A stretch of 64,000 bases of DNA from Ferrovibrio sp. (GCF_025869515.1 NZ_JAOZVR010000017.1:29481-93480); one strand, 5' to 3'; shown: positions 27,898 to 38,155, counted from the stretch's first letter. Translations and numbers: made by a program. The notes: generated by a model from the letters alone, not told the origin.

Positions 27898-28160
27898 CGT
27901 GGGTTTTGCTACCTGCATATGCATAACGCTGGGGTAATGCCCAACTGCTGCTTATCTAAAGGTCGATCCCGCCTGTGAAATCGCCGATTTCCTGTTGCGG
28001 CGAGGCGCGGCCTGTGTGCACACTTTCGCGCTCGAAAAACGCGTAAAACGATAAGAATCGGCTTAACAGGTCGGGAGCTCGGTGGGATGCAGCGGTTGCA
28101 GTGCCGTTGGACGGCAGGCCCGCCCGCTTCGTGCGGGAGCCTGCGGGCAGGGGGAAAGCG
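27898..28160. other. Intergenic region before the histidine kinase gene
   Basis: I see no gene in these 263 bases. The only features are the short palindrome TGCATATGCA near 27916 and the purine-rich ribosome site at 28149-28156. It presumably contains the kinase promoter, which I cannot place. Confidence 0.5.
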
Positions 28161-29903
28161 GTGACACAGCCGCCATTCGGTGAAGACAGATTCATGGCCG
28201 CGCTGGCGCGCCATCGCGATGCGGTGGACGAAAGCCCGGAAGCCGTTGCCACCGAAAACCACCTGCTGCATGCCGCGCTGGACACCATGGGCGAGGGTTT
28301 CGCCGTCTGGGATGCCGGTCCCAACCTGGTGGAGATCAACCGCCGCCTGCCCGAACTGTTCGGCCTGCCCGAGCATCTGCTGCGTGTCGGCATGCCGGCG
28401 CAGGAATTCCTCGGCCTGCTGGTATCGCGCGGCGTGCTGACCATCCGCGCCGAGGAAGCCTCGGCCTGGATCAATGCCTATATCGATGCCTCGACCCGCG
28501 CCGACCGCAAGCAGGAAGTGCGGCTGACCGACGGCACCTGGCTGAATTTCGACTGGCGCCGCCTGCCGTCCAGCAATGGCAGCATCGGCTATGTCTCGGT
28601 CTTCACCGATATCACCGTGCGCAAACGGGCGCAGATTCGCCTGCGCCAGGCCGAGGCCAAATACCGCCAGATTTTCGACAACGTGCATGAAGGCATCGTG
28701 CAGGTGACGCCGGAAGGCCGCGTGCTGGCGATCAACCGCGCCGGTGCCGCCATTTTCGGTTTCTCTTCGCCTGAAGAGATGCTGGCCACCGTGACCCGAG
28801 CCGGCGAGCAGCTTTATGTGAATCCCGAGCGCCGCAAGGAACTGATCAAGCATCTGGAGCGCCACGGCCTGGCGCGCGACTTCCGTTCCGAAATGCGCCG
28901 CCGCGACGGCAGTCCGGTCTGGGTCTCGAAGACATTGCGCCGCGTCACCGATGAATCCGGCAGCCTGGTGATGATCGAGGGCATGTTCCGCGATGTCAGC
29001 CTGCAGCGCCGCAACGAACAGCAGCTCATGCTGGCCAAGGAACAGGCCGAGGAGGCCAACCGCGCCAAGTCCGACTTCCTGGCCAATATGAGCCATGAAC
29101 TGCGCACGCCGCTGAATGCCATTCTCGGCTTCAGCCAGGTGCTGCTCGACGAGATGATGGGCCCGCTCGGCAATGCCAAGTATCGCGAATACTGCCGCGA
29201 CATCGTGCAGAGCGGCGAGCATCTGCTGGCCCTGATCAACGACATCCTCGACATGGCCAAGGTCGAATCCGGCAAGATGACGCTGGACGAGGAATGGATC
29301 GACCTGAACGAAAGCCTGGAGGCCGCGCTGCTGCTGGTGCGCGAGCGCGCCGCCACCAACCGCATCACCATCACCAGGCGGCTGCCCGATCCGTCGCCGG
29401 CGCTGTGGGGCGACATGCGCCGCCTGCGCCAGGTCTGGATCAACCTGATCAGCAATGCGGTGAAATTCACGCCGCAGGGCGGCAGCGTCGAAATCCGCTG
29501 CACGCTGCAGCCCGATGGCAGCCTGGAAGTCGCCGTGACCGATACCGGCATCGGCATCGCCGAAGAGGATATCGAGCGGGTGCAGCAGCCGTTCAGCCAG
29601 GTGGCCAATGCGCTGTCGCGCAGCCATGAGGGCACCGGGCTGGGCCTGTCGCTGTCGCGCAGCCTGGTCGATCTGCATGGCGGCGAATTGTATATCGAGA
29701 GCAAGCTGGGCGAGGGCACCATGGTCAGCGTCACGCTGCCGCCGGAACGCCACCGCCCGGGACCGCTGGCCGGACTGCTAGCGGGGGCGCAGAACCAGTT
29801 TACCGACGGCGTTGCGGTCAGCCAGCCGGCGCAGGGCGGCGGCAGCTTCATCAAGCCGATAGATGGCCCCGATCAGCGGACGTCGCCCCTCGCTGCCGAC
29901 TAG
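28161..29903 (+). CDS. PAS-domain sensor histidine kinase
   Basis: Soluble (no membrane span) hybrid-free histidine kinase of 580 residues. Two PAS/PAC units occupy about residues 30-160 (MGEGFAVWDAGPNLVEINRR) and 160-290 (EGIVQVTPEGRVLAINRAG). The HisKA helix carries the phospho-His in FLANMSHELRTPLNAI, and the HATPase has the N box NLISNAVKF, DTGIGI and GTGLGLSLS. The start is GTG at 28161 with AGGGGGAA just before; earlier in-frame codons lack a ribosome site. The last 42 residues overlap the convergent oxidoreductase gene. No cognate regulator is adjacent; the PAS content suggests a cytosolic redox or ligand signal. Confidence 0.9.
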   Translation: MTQPPFGEDRFMAALARHRDAVDESPEAVATENHLLHAALDTMGEGFAVWDAGPNLVEINRRLPELFGLPEHLLRVGMPAQEFLGLLVSRGVLTIRAEEASAWINAYIDASTRADRKQEVRLTDGTWLNFDWRRLPSSNGSIGYVSVFTDITVRKRAQIRLRQAEAKYRQIFDNVHEGIVQVTPEGRVLAINRAGAAIFGFSSPEEMLATVTRAGEQLYVNPERRKELIKHLERHGLARDFRSEMRRRDGSPVWVSKTLRRVTDESGSLVMIEGMFRDVSLQRRNEQQLMLAKEQAEEANRAKSDFLANMSHELRTPLNAILGFSQVLLDEMMGPLGNAKYREYCRDIVQSGEHLLALINDILDMAKVESGKMTLDEEWIDLNESLEAALLLVRERAATNRITITRRLPDPSPALWGDMRRLRQVWINLISNAVKFTPQGGSVEIRCTLQPDGSLEVAVTDTGIGIAEEDIERVQQPFSQVANALSRSHEGTGLGLSLSRSLVDLHGGELYIESKLGEGTMVSVTLPPERHRPGPLAGLLAGAQNQFTDGVAVSQPAQGGGSFIKPIDGPDQRTSPLAAD

Positions 29904-30746
29904 CCAGTCGCGCAGACCGGTTTTCAGCGCCCTGGCGGCCAGCGGATCGCGGCGGGCCTGCTCGCCGGCCCGCACGCCGATCAGCTCGGCTTCCTTCAGC
30001 AGCAGGCGGTTGGCGGGCGGGCGCGGGATGCCGCCGCCGGCAAAGCCGACCACCAGCCAGCGACCGCCCGGCTTCAGCGCGCGCCAGGCCGTACTGAACA
30101 TCTCGCCGCCGACCGGATCGAACACGACCTCCGCCTGCAGACCCTGTTCCCAGCCGGCGATGGCGGGATCGAGGGCGACCGTGGCGCCGGCCGCCAGCGC
30201 GGCCTCGCGTTTCTCCGCTGATGATGCCACGGCGACAACCCGCGCGCCGGCCTGCGCGCCGAGCGCCACCGCCGCCAGCCCGGTGCCGCCGCCGGCGCCG
30301 AGCACCAGAAGCGTCTCACCGCGCAGCAGCCGCCCGCGCCAGAGCAGCGCCACCCAGGCGGTCGCGGCCGCCACCGGAAAGGCGGCGGCCTCGTCCCAGC
30401 TCCAGTCCGCCGGCTTGGGCAGCAGGGTCGCTGCTGGCGCCACCATCTCTTCGGCATAGGCGCCGGTACCGCGCAGCAGCACGGCATCACCGGCCTGCCA
30501 GTTCCGGACATCGCCGGCCAGTTCGGTGATCTCGCCGGCGGCCTCGAAGCCCGGCACGAAGGGCAGCGGCGGCCTGTGCTGGTAGTCGCCGGCCACCTGC
30601 AGCAGGTCGGGGAAATTGACGCCGGTAGCGTGCACGGCGATGCGCACCTCGCCGGGCTGCAGCGCCCGGCGCGGCAGCTCGGCCGGCTCCAGCACGTCGG
30701 GCGGGCCGAGGCGGCGGCACAGCATGGCGCGGTAGGTGGCGCTCAT
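29778..30746 (-). CDS. Zinc-free quinone oxidoreductase-like MDR protein
   Basis: NADPH-dependent oxidoreductase of the medium-chain family, 322 residues, of the quinone oxidoreductase (Qor) type. It has VNFPDLLQVAGDYQ and FVPGFEAAGEI in the catalytic domain, the Rossmann motif VLGAGGGTGLAAV, then FDPVGGEMF; no structural-zinc cysteine cluster is present. The ATG overlaps the MFS stop (ATGA), so both are coupled. A longer upstream open frame is a shadow of the MFS gene. It could act on the same compound that the MFS protein exports. Confidence 0.9.
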   Translation of the reverse strand: MSATYRAMLCRRLGPPDVLEPAELPRRALQPGEVRIAVHATGVNFPDLLQVAGDYQHRPPLPFVPGFEAAGEITELAGDVRNWQAGDAVLLRGTGAYAEEMVAPAATLLPKPADWSWDEAAAFPVAAATAWVALLWRGRLLRGETLLVLGAGGGTGLAAVALGAQAGARVVAVASSAEKREAALAAGATVALDPAIAGWEQGLQAEVVFDPVGGEMFSTAWRALKPGGRWLVVGFAGGGIPRPPANRLLLKEAELIGVRAGEQARRDPLAARALKTGLRDWLVGSEGRRPLIGAIYRLDEAAAALRRLADRNAVGKLVLRPR

Positions 30747-31912
30747 GGAGCGGCGGGCTTCGGATGGATGGTGCGCCAGGCCAGCGCCAGCGTCACCAGC
30801 AGGATCACGCCGCCGATCCAGTAGGCGATGTTGATGCCGATATGGCCGAACAGCCAGCCGCCCCAGGCCGGACCCAGCGTGCGGCCGAGCGCGCCGAGCG
30901 ACTGCATGCTGCCCATGGCGGCGCCCTGGCGCATCGGATCGGCGTTGCGCGAGACCATGCTGCTGATGCTGGGATTGACGGTGGCGACGCCGGACGCGGT
31001 CAGCAGGATCGAGAGCGCGATCATCGCGGTATCGGTGACCAGATGCGCCATGGCGCAGCCGGCCGCCAGGCTGAGCATCCCGTATGTCAGCAGCCGCGCC
31101 TCGCCGAAGCGGCGCGTCAGCGGTCCGATCAGGATGCCCTGCACGGTCAGCACGATGGTGCCGATGAAGGTGAAAGCCAGCCCGACCTCGTAGGCATGCC
31201 AGTCGAGCCGGGCGGCGACGAACAGCGGGAACAGCGTCTCGATCTGCGAGAAGACGAAGTTGATCGCGAAGCTGACCAGGAGCAGCACCACCACGGTGCG
31301 GCCGAGCAGCGGCAGTTCGGCCAGCGGATTGCTCCACAGCTGCACGCGCAGGCCCGGCTGTGGCGGATGCGTCTCGCGCACCTTGAGGATGGCGAACAGC
31401 AGCGCCAGGCTGGAGGTGCCGGCCGCCGCCAGGATCGGCAGCTGGTAATGCGGGTGTTCCGGATCGGGGCCGATGAGCAGGCCGCCGATCACCGGCCCCA
31501 GGATCATGCCGATGCCGAAGGCACCGCCAATCAGGCCCATGCCGCGGGCGCGCTGCTCCGGCGGCGTGCTGTCGGCGATGATCGCCTGGGCCACGCCGAC
31601 CTTGGAGCCGCCGATGCCGGTGACGATGCGGGCGAGAAAGATGGTCAGCAGGCTGTCGGCGAAGGCGAGGCTGAAATAGCCGATGATGCTCAGCAGCATG
31701 CAACCGAGGAAAACCGGTCGCCGGCCCAGCCGGTCGGACAGGCTGCCCATCAGCGGCGCGGCGAGGAACTGGGCCACGGAAAACACCACCGAGAGCAGCG
31801 CCACCGTGAAGGGCGAGGCGCCGTAATGGATCGCGTAAAATGGCAATAATGGCAGGATCAGGCCGAAGCCGATCAGGTCCACCACCACGGTCAGCAGCAG
31901 AACCGGCACCAT
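30743..31912 (-). CDS. MFS drug exporter, TetA-like
   Basis: Twelve-span inner-membrane exporter, 389 residues. Motif A is GSLSDRLGRRPVFLGCM, the TetA-class motif is LARIVTGIGGSKVGVAQAIIADSTPP, and GLIGGAFGIGMILGPVIGG is motif C of the drug/proton antiporter group. It resembles the tetracycline-resistance class (Bcr/TetA-like), but substrate cannot be assigned and resistance should not be assumed. It is coupled to the oxidoreductase gene. Confidence 0.88.
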   Translation of the reverse strand: MVPVLLLTVVVDLIGFGLILPLLPFYAIHYGASPFTVALLSVVFSVAQFLAAPLMGSLSDRLGRRPVFLGCMLLSIIGYFSLAFADSLLTIFLARIVTGIGGSKVGVAQAIIADSTPPEQRARGMGLIGGAFGIGMILGPVIGGLLIGPDPEHPHYQLPILAAAGTSSLALLFAILKVRETHPPQPGLRVQLWSNPLAELPLLGRTVVVLLLVSFAINFVFSQIETLFPLFVAARLDWHAYEVGLAFTFIGTIVLTVQGILIGPLTRRFGEARLLTYGMLSLAAGCAMAHLVTDTAMIALSILLTASGVATVNPSISSMVSRNADPMRQGAAMGSMQSLGALGRTLGPAWGGWLFGHIGINIAYWIGGVILLVTLALAWRTIHPKPAAP

Positions 31913-32035
31913 CAGGCGCTACCTGGGGCGAAACCTGTGTGACAAGGCGGTTTAGGCCGGCGTCCGGCATTGCTCCGCAGGGCCGGGTCCGTTACTTTCC
32001 GCGCGATTTTCGGGCCGCTTTTCAAAGGGCGAGAC

Positions 32036-33130
<1,095 letters not shown>

Positions 33131-33149
33131 TTACCGTTAGGATTGCCCC

Positions 33150-35204
33150 ATGAAAAATCTCTGGTCCGACCGCGACGCCAAGGCCGCCATCGCGCATTAC
33201 GCGAAACAGGGCGTGAATAAGGATCTGGCTTTGCGCACCTATACCACGCGCCTGCTCGGCGGCGTGCCGGACCTGGTGCAGCATGGCGGCGGCAATACCT
33301 CGGTGAAGACGCAGATGCCCGACCCGCTCGGCCGGCCGGTGGATGTGCTCTGCGTCAAGGGTTCGGGCTGGGACATGGCGGTGATCGAGCCGCCGGGGCT
33401 GCCGGCGGTGAAGCTCAAGCCGCTGCAGGAGCTGATCGCGCTTAAAAATCTGACCGACGAGGACATGGTCAACATCCAGCGCTGCAACCTGCTCGACAGC
33501 ACATCGCCGAATCCCTCGGTCGAGACGCTGTTCCACGCCTTCCTGCCGCACAAGTTTATCGACCATACCCATGCCTCGGCCGTGCTGGCGATCACCGACC
33601 AGCCCGACGGCGATGCGATCTGCCGCAAGCTCTATGGCAACCGCGTCGCACTGGTGGATTACGAGATGCCGGGCTTCGGCCTCGCCAAGAAGGCCGCCGC
33701 GGCTTTCAATGCCAATCCGGAGTGCCAGGGTCTGATCCTGCTCAAGCATGGCATCTTCACCTTCGCCGAGACGGCGAAGGACGCCTATGACCTGATGATC
33801 GAATTCGTCTCGAAGGCCGAGCGCCATCTGGCGAAGGGGAAGAAGACCGTCTTCGCGCCGGGCAGGGCGCTGCCGAAGACGGTCGCGGCGGCGGAAGACG
33901 TGCTGCCGATCCTGCGCGGCCTGCTCAGCATTCCGCAGGATGCCGATGGCGCCGTCACGCGCTGGGTGTTCAACCTGCGCGACAGCGCCGAGATCCAGGC
34001 CTTCGCGCGCGGCAAGGATGTGATGCGCTACAGCCAGGCCGGCACGGTGACGCCCGACCACGTGATCCGCACCAAACCCTGGCCGCTGGTGTTGCCCGCA
34101 CCGGAAGCCGGCAAGCTCGATGCCTTTACCGCCGCCGCGCAGAAGGCCGTCGAGACCTATATCAAGAAATACAAAGCCTATTTCGAGCGCCACAATGCCA
34201 AAGCCAAGCCGCAGAAGATCATGCTCGATCCGATGCCGCGCGCGCTGCTGATTCCCGGCCTCGGCCTGGTCGGCGTCGGCAAGACGCGCAAGGATGCGGT
34301 GATCGCCGGCGATGTCGCCGAGATGGCGGTCAGCATCATCACCAAAGCCGAGGCCATCGGCCGCTTCACCAGCATCCGGGAACGCGACATTTTCGATGTC
34401 GAATACTGGTCGCTGGAGCAGGCCAAACTGGGCAAGGGGGCCGAGAAGCCGCTGGCGCGCCAGGTCGTGGTGGTCACCGGCGGGGCCGGGGCCATCGGCG
34501 CCGCCACCGCGAAAGCCTTCGCCGCCGAGGGCGCCGAAGTGGCGGTGTTCGATCTCGATGGCGAGAAGGCGGCGGCCGTGGCGAAAAAACTTGGCGGCAT
34601 CGGGATCAGTTGCGATGTCACGAAGCCGGCCGCCGTGCAGGCGGCGTTTGCGAAAGTCGTGCAGCATTTCGGCGGCGTCGATATCGTCGTCTCCAATGCC
34701 GGCAATGCCTGGGGTGGCAGGATCGGCGAGGTCTCCGACGCGCTGCTGCGCCAGAGTTTCGAGCTGAATTTCTTCAGCCACCAGTCGGTGGCGCAGACTG
34801 CCGTGAAGATCATGCTGCAGCAGAAGACCGGCGGCTGCCTGCTGTTCAATGCCTCGAAACAGGCGGTTAATCCCGGCCCCGATTTCGGGCCATACGGTCT
34901 GCCCAAGGCGGCGACGCTGTTCCTGTCGCGGCAATATGCGCTGGATTACGGCGCGCAGGGCATCCGCTCATCTGCCGTGAATGCCGATCGCATCCGTTCC
35001 GGCCTGCTCACCGATGAGATGGTGGCCAAACGGTCGAAGGCGCGCGGCGTCAGCGAGAAGGATTACATGTCGGGCAATCTTCTGGCGCGCGAGGTGAAGG
35101 CGGCCGATGTGGCGCAGGCCTTCGTGCAGCTGGCGCTGGCGGCCAAGACCACGGCGGCGGTTGCCACGGTGGATGGCGGCAATATCGCGGCGGCCTTGCG
35201 GTGA
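33150..35204 (+). CDS. Bifunctional class II aldolase / short-chain dehydrogenase
   Basis: A 684-residue fusion. Residues about 10-390 are a class II (fuculose/rhamnulose-1-phosphate-type) aldolase: QHGGGNTSVKT, then FIDHTHASAVLAIT supplying metal-binding His, and ILLKHGIFTF. Residues about 425-680 are an SDR: VVTGGAGAIGAATAKAF, NAGNAWGG, and a C-terminal segment in which the usual Tyr-x-x-x-Lys region reads YGLPKAAT. Fusions of this type are known from rhamnose and related catabolism. Following mtnA by 20 bases, it may split a methylthioribulose- or deoxyribulose-1-phosphate into DHAP and an aldehyde, then oxidise or reduce the aldehyde. That assignment is inferred. Confidence 0.9.
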   Translation: MKNLWSDRDAKAAIAHYAKQGVNKDLALRTYTTRLLGGVPDLVQHGGGNTSVKTQMPDPLGRPVDVLCVKGSGWDMAVIEPPGLPAVKLKPLQELIALKNLTDEDMVNIQRCNLLDSTSPNPSVETLFHAFLPHKFIDHTHASAVLAITDQPDGDAICRKLYGNRVALVDYEMPGFGLAKKAAAAFNANPECQGLILLKHGIFTFAETAKDAYDLMIEFVSKAERHLAKGKKTVFAPGRALPKTVAAAEDVLPILRGLLSIPQDADGAVTRWVFNLRDSAEIQAFARGKDVMRYSQAGTVTPDHVIRTKPWPLVLPAPEAGKLDAFTAAAQKAVETYIKKYKAYFERHNAKAKPQKIMLDPMPRALLIPGLGLVGVGKTRKDAVIAGDVAEMAVSIITKAEAIGRFTSIRERDIFDVEYWSLEQAKLGKGAEKPLARQVVVVTGGAGAIGAATAKAFAAEGAEVAVFDLDGEKAAAVAKKLGGIGISCDVTKPAAVQAAFAKVVQHFGGVDIVVSNAGNAWGGRIGEVSDALLRQSFELNFFSHQSVAQTAVKIMLQQKTGGCLLFNASKQAVNPGPDFGPYGLPKAATLFLSRQYALDYGAQGIRSSAVNADRIRSGLLTDEMVAKRSKARGVSEKDYMSGNLLAREVKAADVAQAFVQLALAAKTTAAVATVDGGNIAAALR

Positions 35205-35761
35205 GCGCCGGCCGCACGGCACCGCGCTGGCTCAAGCCGGCCACCGAATACGGACCGCTCGGGCTGTTCTTCATCGTCTATACCGCCGAGGGCCTGCTGC
35301 CGGCCACGGCGGTGCTGCTGGCGGCGACGGCGGTGGGCCTGCTGCTGTCGCTGGTTTTCCTGCGCCGCCTGCCGATGATGCCGCTGGTCACCGCGCTGGT
35401 GGTCGGCATCTTCGGCGGCCTGACGCTGTGGCTGCAGGACGAGACCTTCATCAAGCTGAAGCCGACCATCGTCAATGCGATCTTCGCCGTGATCCTGCTC
35501 GGCGGCTATGCCATCAACCGGCACCCGCTGCAGTATGTGCTGGGCACATCGCTGCAGATGACGGAGAACGGCTGGCGCAAGCTGACCCTGCGGCTCGGCC
35601 TGTTCTTCGCCGCCATGGCGGGCCTGAACGAGATCGTCTGGCGCACCCAGAGCACGGATGTCTGGGTCGCCTTCAAGGTCTTCGGCCTGATCGGGCTGAC
35701 CGTGGCCTTCATGCTGGCGCAGACGCCGCTGATCATCCGTCACCGGCCCAGAGAAGACTGA
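35201..35761 (+). CDS. ispZ: Septation-associated membrane protein IspZ (YciB family)
   Basis: Inner-membrane protein with five predicted spans, 186 residues, the usual size for YciB/IspZ, which links envelope synthesis and cell division. It has EYGPLGLFFIVYTAEG near the N terminus, LQDETFIKLKPTIVNAIFA, and the signature TENGWRKLTLRLGLFF ending NEIVWR. The start is GTG at 35201, overlapping the preceding stop (GTGA). The link to the aldolase gene is positional only. Confidence 0.92.
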   Translation: MSAGRTAPRWLKPATEYGPLGLFFIVYTAEGLLPATAVLLAATAVGLLLSLVFLRRLPMMPLVTALVVGIFGGLTLWLQDETFIKLKPTIVNAIFAVILLGGYAINRHPLQYVLGTSLQMTENGWRKLTLRLGLFFAAMAGLNEIVWRTQSTDVWVAFKVFGLIGLTVAFMLAQTPLIIRHRPRED

Positions 35762-35795
35762 GTGCGCGAAGACTGAGCCTCAATCCCCTTTGCCG

Positions 35796-35823
35796 TCATC
35801 CTCGGGCTTGACCCGAGGATCTC
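35796..35823. repeat. Palindromic intergenic repeat, copy 3
   Basis: ATCCTCGGG (35798-35806), loop cttga, CCCGAGGAT (35812-35820), preceded by CGTC and followed by CTCA as in copies 1 and 2. It lies between the convergent ispZ and carrier-protein genes. Confidence 0.8.
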
Positions 35824-35839
35824 ATGCCGTCGAGATGCC

Positions 35840-36061
35840 TCAGACCTCGAGTTTCGCCAGCACCTGGCCTTCCTTGACGCTGTCGCCTTCGGCCACGCTG
35901 ATCGCGGCCAGCCGGCCCGCTTTCGGCGCCTCGACCGGAATCTCCATCTTCATCGATTCCAGGATCATCACGACCTCGCCGGCGGCCAGGCTGGCGCCGA
36001 CGGCGGCCTCCAGCTTCCAGACCTTGCCGGTGACGTCGGCCTTGATGTCGAATACGGGCAT
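35840..36061 (-). CDS. Stand-alone biotin/lipoyl carrier domain protein
   Basis: A 73-residue protein that is a single biotinyl/lipoyl domain. The modified Lys sits in LESMKMEIPV; the flanking MKM form is typical of biotin carriers. It starts with VFDIKADVTGKVWKLEAAVG and ends EGQVLAKLEV, the normal hammerhead fold. Such proteins serve acyl-CoA carboxylases, and a carboxyltransferase without carrier is encoded at 20731-22278 in this window, though far away. GGAGG lies before the ATG. No carboxylase subunit is adjacent. Confidence 0.87.
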   Translation of the reverse strand: MPVFDIKADVTGKVWKLEAAVGASLAAGEVVMILESMKMEIPVEAPKAGRLAAISVAEGDSVKEGQVLAKLEV

Positions 36062-36120
36062 GCATCCTCCTTGTCTTAACCACGTTTCTACCTTGGCCCT
36101 GCTCGCCGCGTCAGCCTAAA

Positions 36121-36972
36121 ATGCAGCCCATGAGGATCGAGTCGATGCGCTGCCGTAACGTCATAGCCCTGATTCTGGCCGCCGGCCTGCTGGCCGGCTG
36201 CGAGGCCTGGCAGCGCACGCAGATGGAACTCGGCATGTATCCGGTCGATCCGCCGCGTCCCGAAACGCCGATGCCGCCGCCGGGCAGCGTGTCGCAGGCC
36301 AACTGGGCGGCGCAGCGCGCCACGTCCGGCAGCGCCAGCCAGCAGGGCAACACCGCGCCGGTCAATTACCAGGACCCGGAGAAGCTCGCCGCCGAGGCCG
36401 AGGCGGCGCGGATGCAGGCCGACAGGCTGGCCGCGGCGAAGGCACCGGCGCCGGGCAGCAAGCCGGCCGCACCGATGCCGCGCGCGGCCGCGAACCGTCC
36501 GGCTGCCGGGACATCCTCATCCTCGGCCGCAGTGCCGCCCGGAGCTGCGCCGATGGTGGTCGCCGGCGCGCCGGGCCTGCCGGCCGGTTACAAACCGTCG
36601 CCCGCCGCGGCCGACGATCCCAAACTGGCGATGGAGCAGCAGAAGATGGCCGCCGCCACCGGTGCGGTGCCGGAACCGCCGGCCATGGCCGGCAGCATGA
36701 AGAACATGGCCGGCGCCGAAATCACCGGCTGGCGCGCGCATCTCGCCTCGCATCGCACGGAATCGGCGGCGATCAACGAATGGCAGGAGCTGCTGCGCGG
36801 CAACCAGGCGCTCTACGGCCAGTTCGATCCGCAGGTCGAATGGGTCGATACGCCCAGCCGCGGGTCGTTTGCGCGGCTCGTGCTGGTCGGCTTTGCCGAG
36901 CGCAAGGATGCCGATGCCGCCTGCGCGAAAATCCGCTCCTCGACGCGCTACTGCGCATCCGTGAAGGACTAG
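36121..36972 (+). CDS. Lipoprotein with Pro/Ala-rich linker and SPOR-like C terminus
   Basis: A 283-residue lipoprotein. The signal is IALILAAGLLAGC with lipobox LAGC, so the protein is lipidated and probably lies in the outer membrane or periplasm. After it comes a linker rich in Ala, Pro, Gly and Ser, then a C-terminal domain (about residues 205-283) with HLASHRTESAAINEW, ARLVLVGF and DADAACAKIRSS, which resembles an SPOR peptidoglycan-binding domain. Start codons at 36121, 36130 and 36145 are all possible; the last gives the most typical lipoprotein signal length. Confidence 0.75.
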   Translation: MQPMRIESMRCRNVIALILAAGLLAGCEAWQRTQMELGMYPVDPPRPETPMPPPGSVSQANWAAQRATSGSASQQGNTAPVNYQDPEKLAAEAEAARMQADRLAAAKAPAPGSKPAAPMPRAAANRPAAGTSSSSAAVPPGAAPMVVAGAPGLPAGYKPSPAAADDPKLAMEQQKMAAATGAVPEPPAMAGSMKNMAGAEITGWRAHLASHRTESAAINEWQELLRGNQALYGQFDPQVEWVDTPSRGSFARLVLVGFAERKDADAACAKIRSSTRYCASVKD

Positions 36973-37006
36973 GCCAGACCATCGGCCAGACCGTCGGTCA
37001 GACCAG

Positions 37007-37573
37007 TCAGTGCGGCGTCTGCGCCGTTGCCGTCTGCGCTGCCACCGTCTGATCCGCTGCGGGCTTGACCGGCGGCTGCGGCCGCGGAAACCGCGCCACG
37101 ATCTGCTTCAGACCGGCCACCAGTTCGGCGATGCCATCCGGCGTGGCGCGCGCCTGGTCCGCCATGCAGACCAGCCGCAGCACCGACTGATGCGTGGCGA
37201 TGGCGGCGGCATTGTACAGTCCGGCCGCATGCAGGCGGTAGAGCAGCTCGCACAGGCTGTCGGCCACCTCGGTGACCAGCGCGGCGCCGAAGGTGCCGCC
37301 GAGATCGCGGATCTGCATCGCCTGGCCATAGGCCTGCTGCAGCGCCTCGGGGATGCTGCCGGGCAATTCGTCCAGCGTGTGATCCAGCTGCCGCAGCGTG
37401 TCGGTCACCCAGGCGAGATAGCGGCCGCGCTCGGCCTGCAGGAAGGCGTCGGCGGCCTTCAGTGCCACGGCGGCGGGCTTGCCGCCCTCGCGCAGCGCCA
37501 GCATGGCGAAGCGCGATTTGATCCTGACGATCTCCACCCCGGTTGGCGGCGCGGCATCCTCGCTGCGGCTCAT
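37007..37573 (-). CDS. Conserved alpha-helical protein paired with a response regulator
   Basis: Cytosolic 188-residue protein I cannot name. It is nearly all helical, with the conserved stretches FLQAERGRYLAWVTDTLRQ and IRDLGGTFGAALVTEVADSL, and a Pro/Ala/Gln/Thr-rich tail. The gene starts nine bases after the response-regulator stop on the same strand, so they are translated from one mRNA. Its helical layout suggests a signalling partner or phosphorelay-like protein, but I see no canonical Hpt histidine motif. Confidence 0.65.
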   Translation of the reverse strand: MSRSEDAAPPTGVEIVRIKSRFAMLALREGGKPAAVALKAADAFLQAERGRYLAWVTDTLRQLDHTLDELPGSIPEALQQAYGQAMQIRDLGGTFGAALVTEVADSLCELLYRLHAAGLYNAAAIATHQSVLRLVCMADQARATPDGIAELVAGLKQIVARFPRPQPPVKPAADQTVAAQTATAQTPH

Positions 37574-37582
37574 CGCGCGTTC

Positions 37583-38155
37583 TCAGTGCACTGTGGCCGG
37601 CGCGGCGGCGCGCAGCTGCTCGGCCGTCATTGGCGGCACGCCGGCGGCCTGGCCGGGGTCACGTCCCGTGCCGCGGCGGTCGGCATCACCGGTGGGGCCG
37701 TCCTTGAAGCGGCGGTCGGGGCCGATATAGCCGGGCGCCAGCACGAAGGGGCGCGGATCTTCGGCGATCCACAGCAGGCGATCATACAGCAGCTTCGGCG
37801 AGATCGGTTTGGCCAGCACGAAATTGGCGCCGCAGTCGCGCGCCTGTTCCACATTCTGCGCCTGGGCATGGCTGGTCAGCACGATCACCGGCGTATGGCG
37901 GTTCGGATTGTGGCGGTCCTGACGGATGCGCTTCACCAGGTCGAAGCCGTCGAGCTGCGGCAGGTTCCAGTCGCAGATCAGCAGGTCGGTCACGTCGCTG
38001 CGGCTGCGCGCCAGTGCCTCGTCGCCGGTGCCGGTCACGGCGATATGCTGGGCGCCGAGCGCGTGCAGGATGCCGTAGAGCAGGGACTGGAAGTAGCTGT
38101 TCCCGTCCGCCACCAGGAAGCGGAGGCTGTTGAGATTCAGGGCCGGTTTGGTCAT
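37583..38155 (-). CDS. Receiver-domain response regulator with short GPDRR tail
   Basis: A 190-residue protein with one CheY-like receiver domain: phospho-acceptor Asp62 in LLICDWNLPQLDG, Thr94 in VLTSHAQ, Lys116 in LAKPIS. The usual acidic pair near the N terminus is reduced to one Asp (VADGN). No DNA-binding output domain is present; instead a 60-residue tail starts with the GYIGPDRRFKD motif, found in a group of alphaproteobacterial regulators of chemotaxis-like or unknown function. It is coupled to the helical protein downstream. The kinase is unknown. Confidence 0.85.
   Translation of the reverse strand: MTKPALNLNSLRFLVADGNSYFQSLLYGILHALGAQHIAVTGTGDEALARSRSDVTDLLICDWNLPQLDGFDLVKRIRQDRHNPNRHTPVIVLTSHAQAQNVEQARDCGANFVLAKPISPKLLYDRLLWIAEDPRPFVLAPGYIGPDRRFKDGPTGDADRRGTGRDPGQAAGVPPMTAEQLRAAAPATVH

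Noticed and set aside
29778..31970. 730-codon frame joining oxidoreductase and exporter
   Set aside because: The oxidoreductase starts at 30746; upstream codons are a shadow of the MFS gene.
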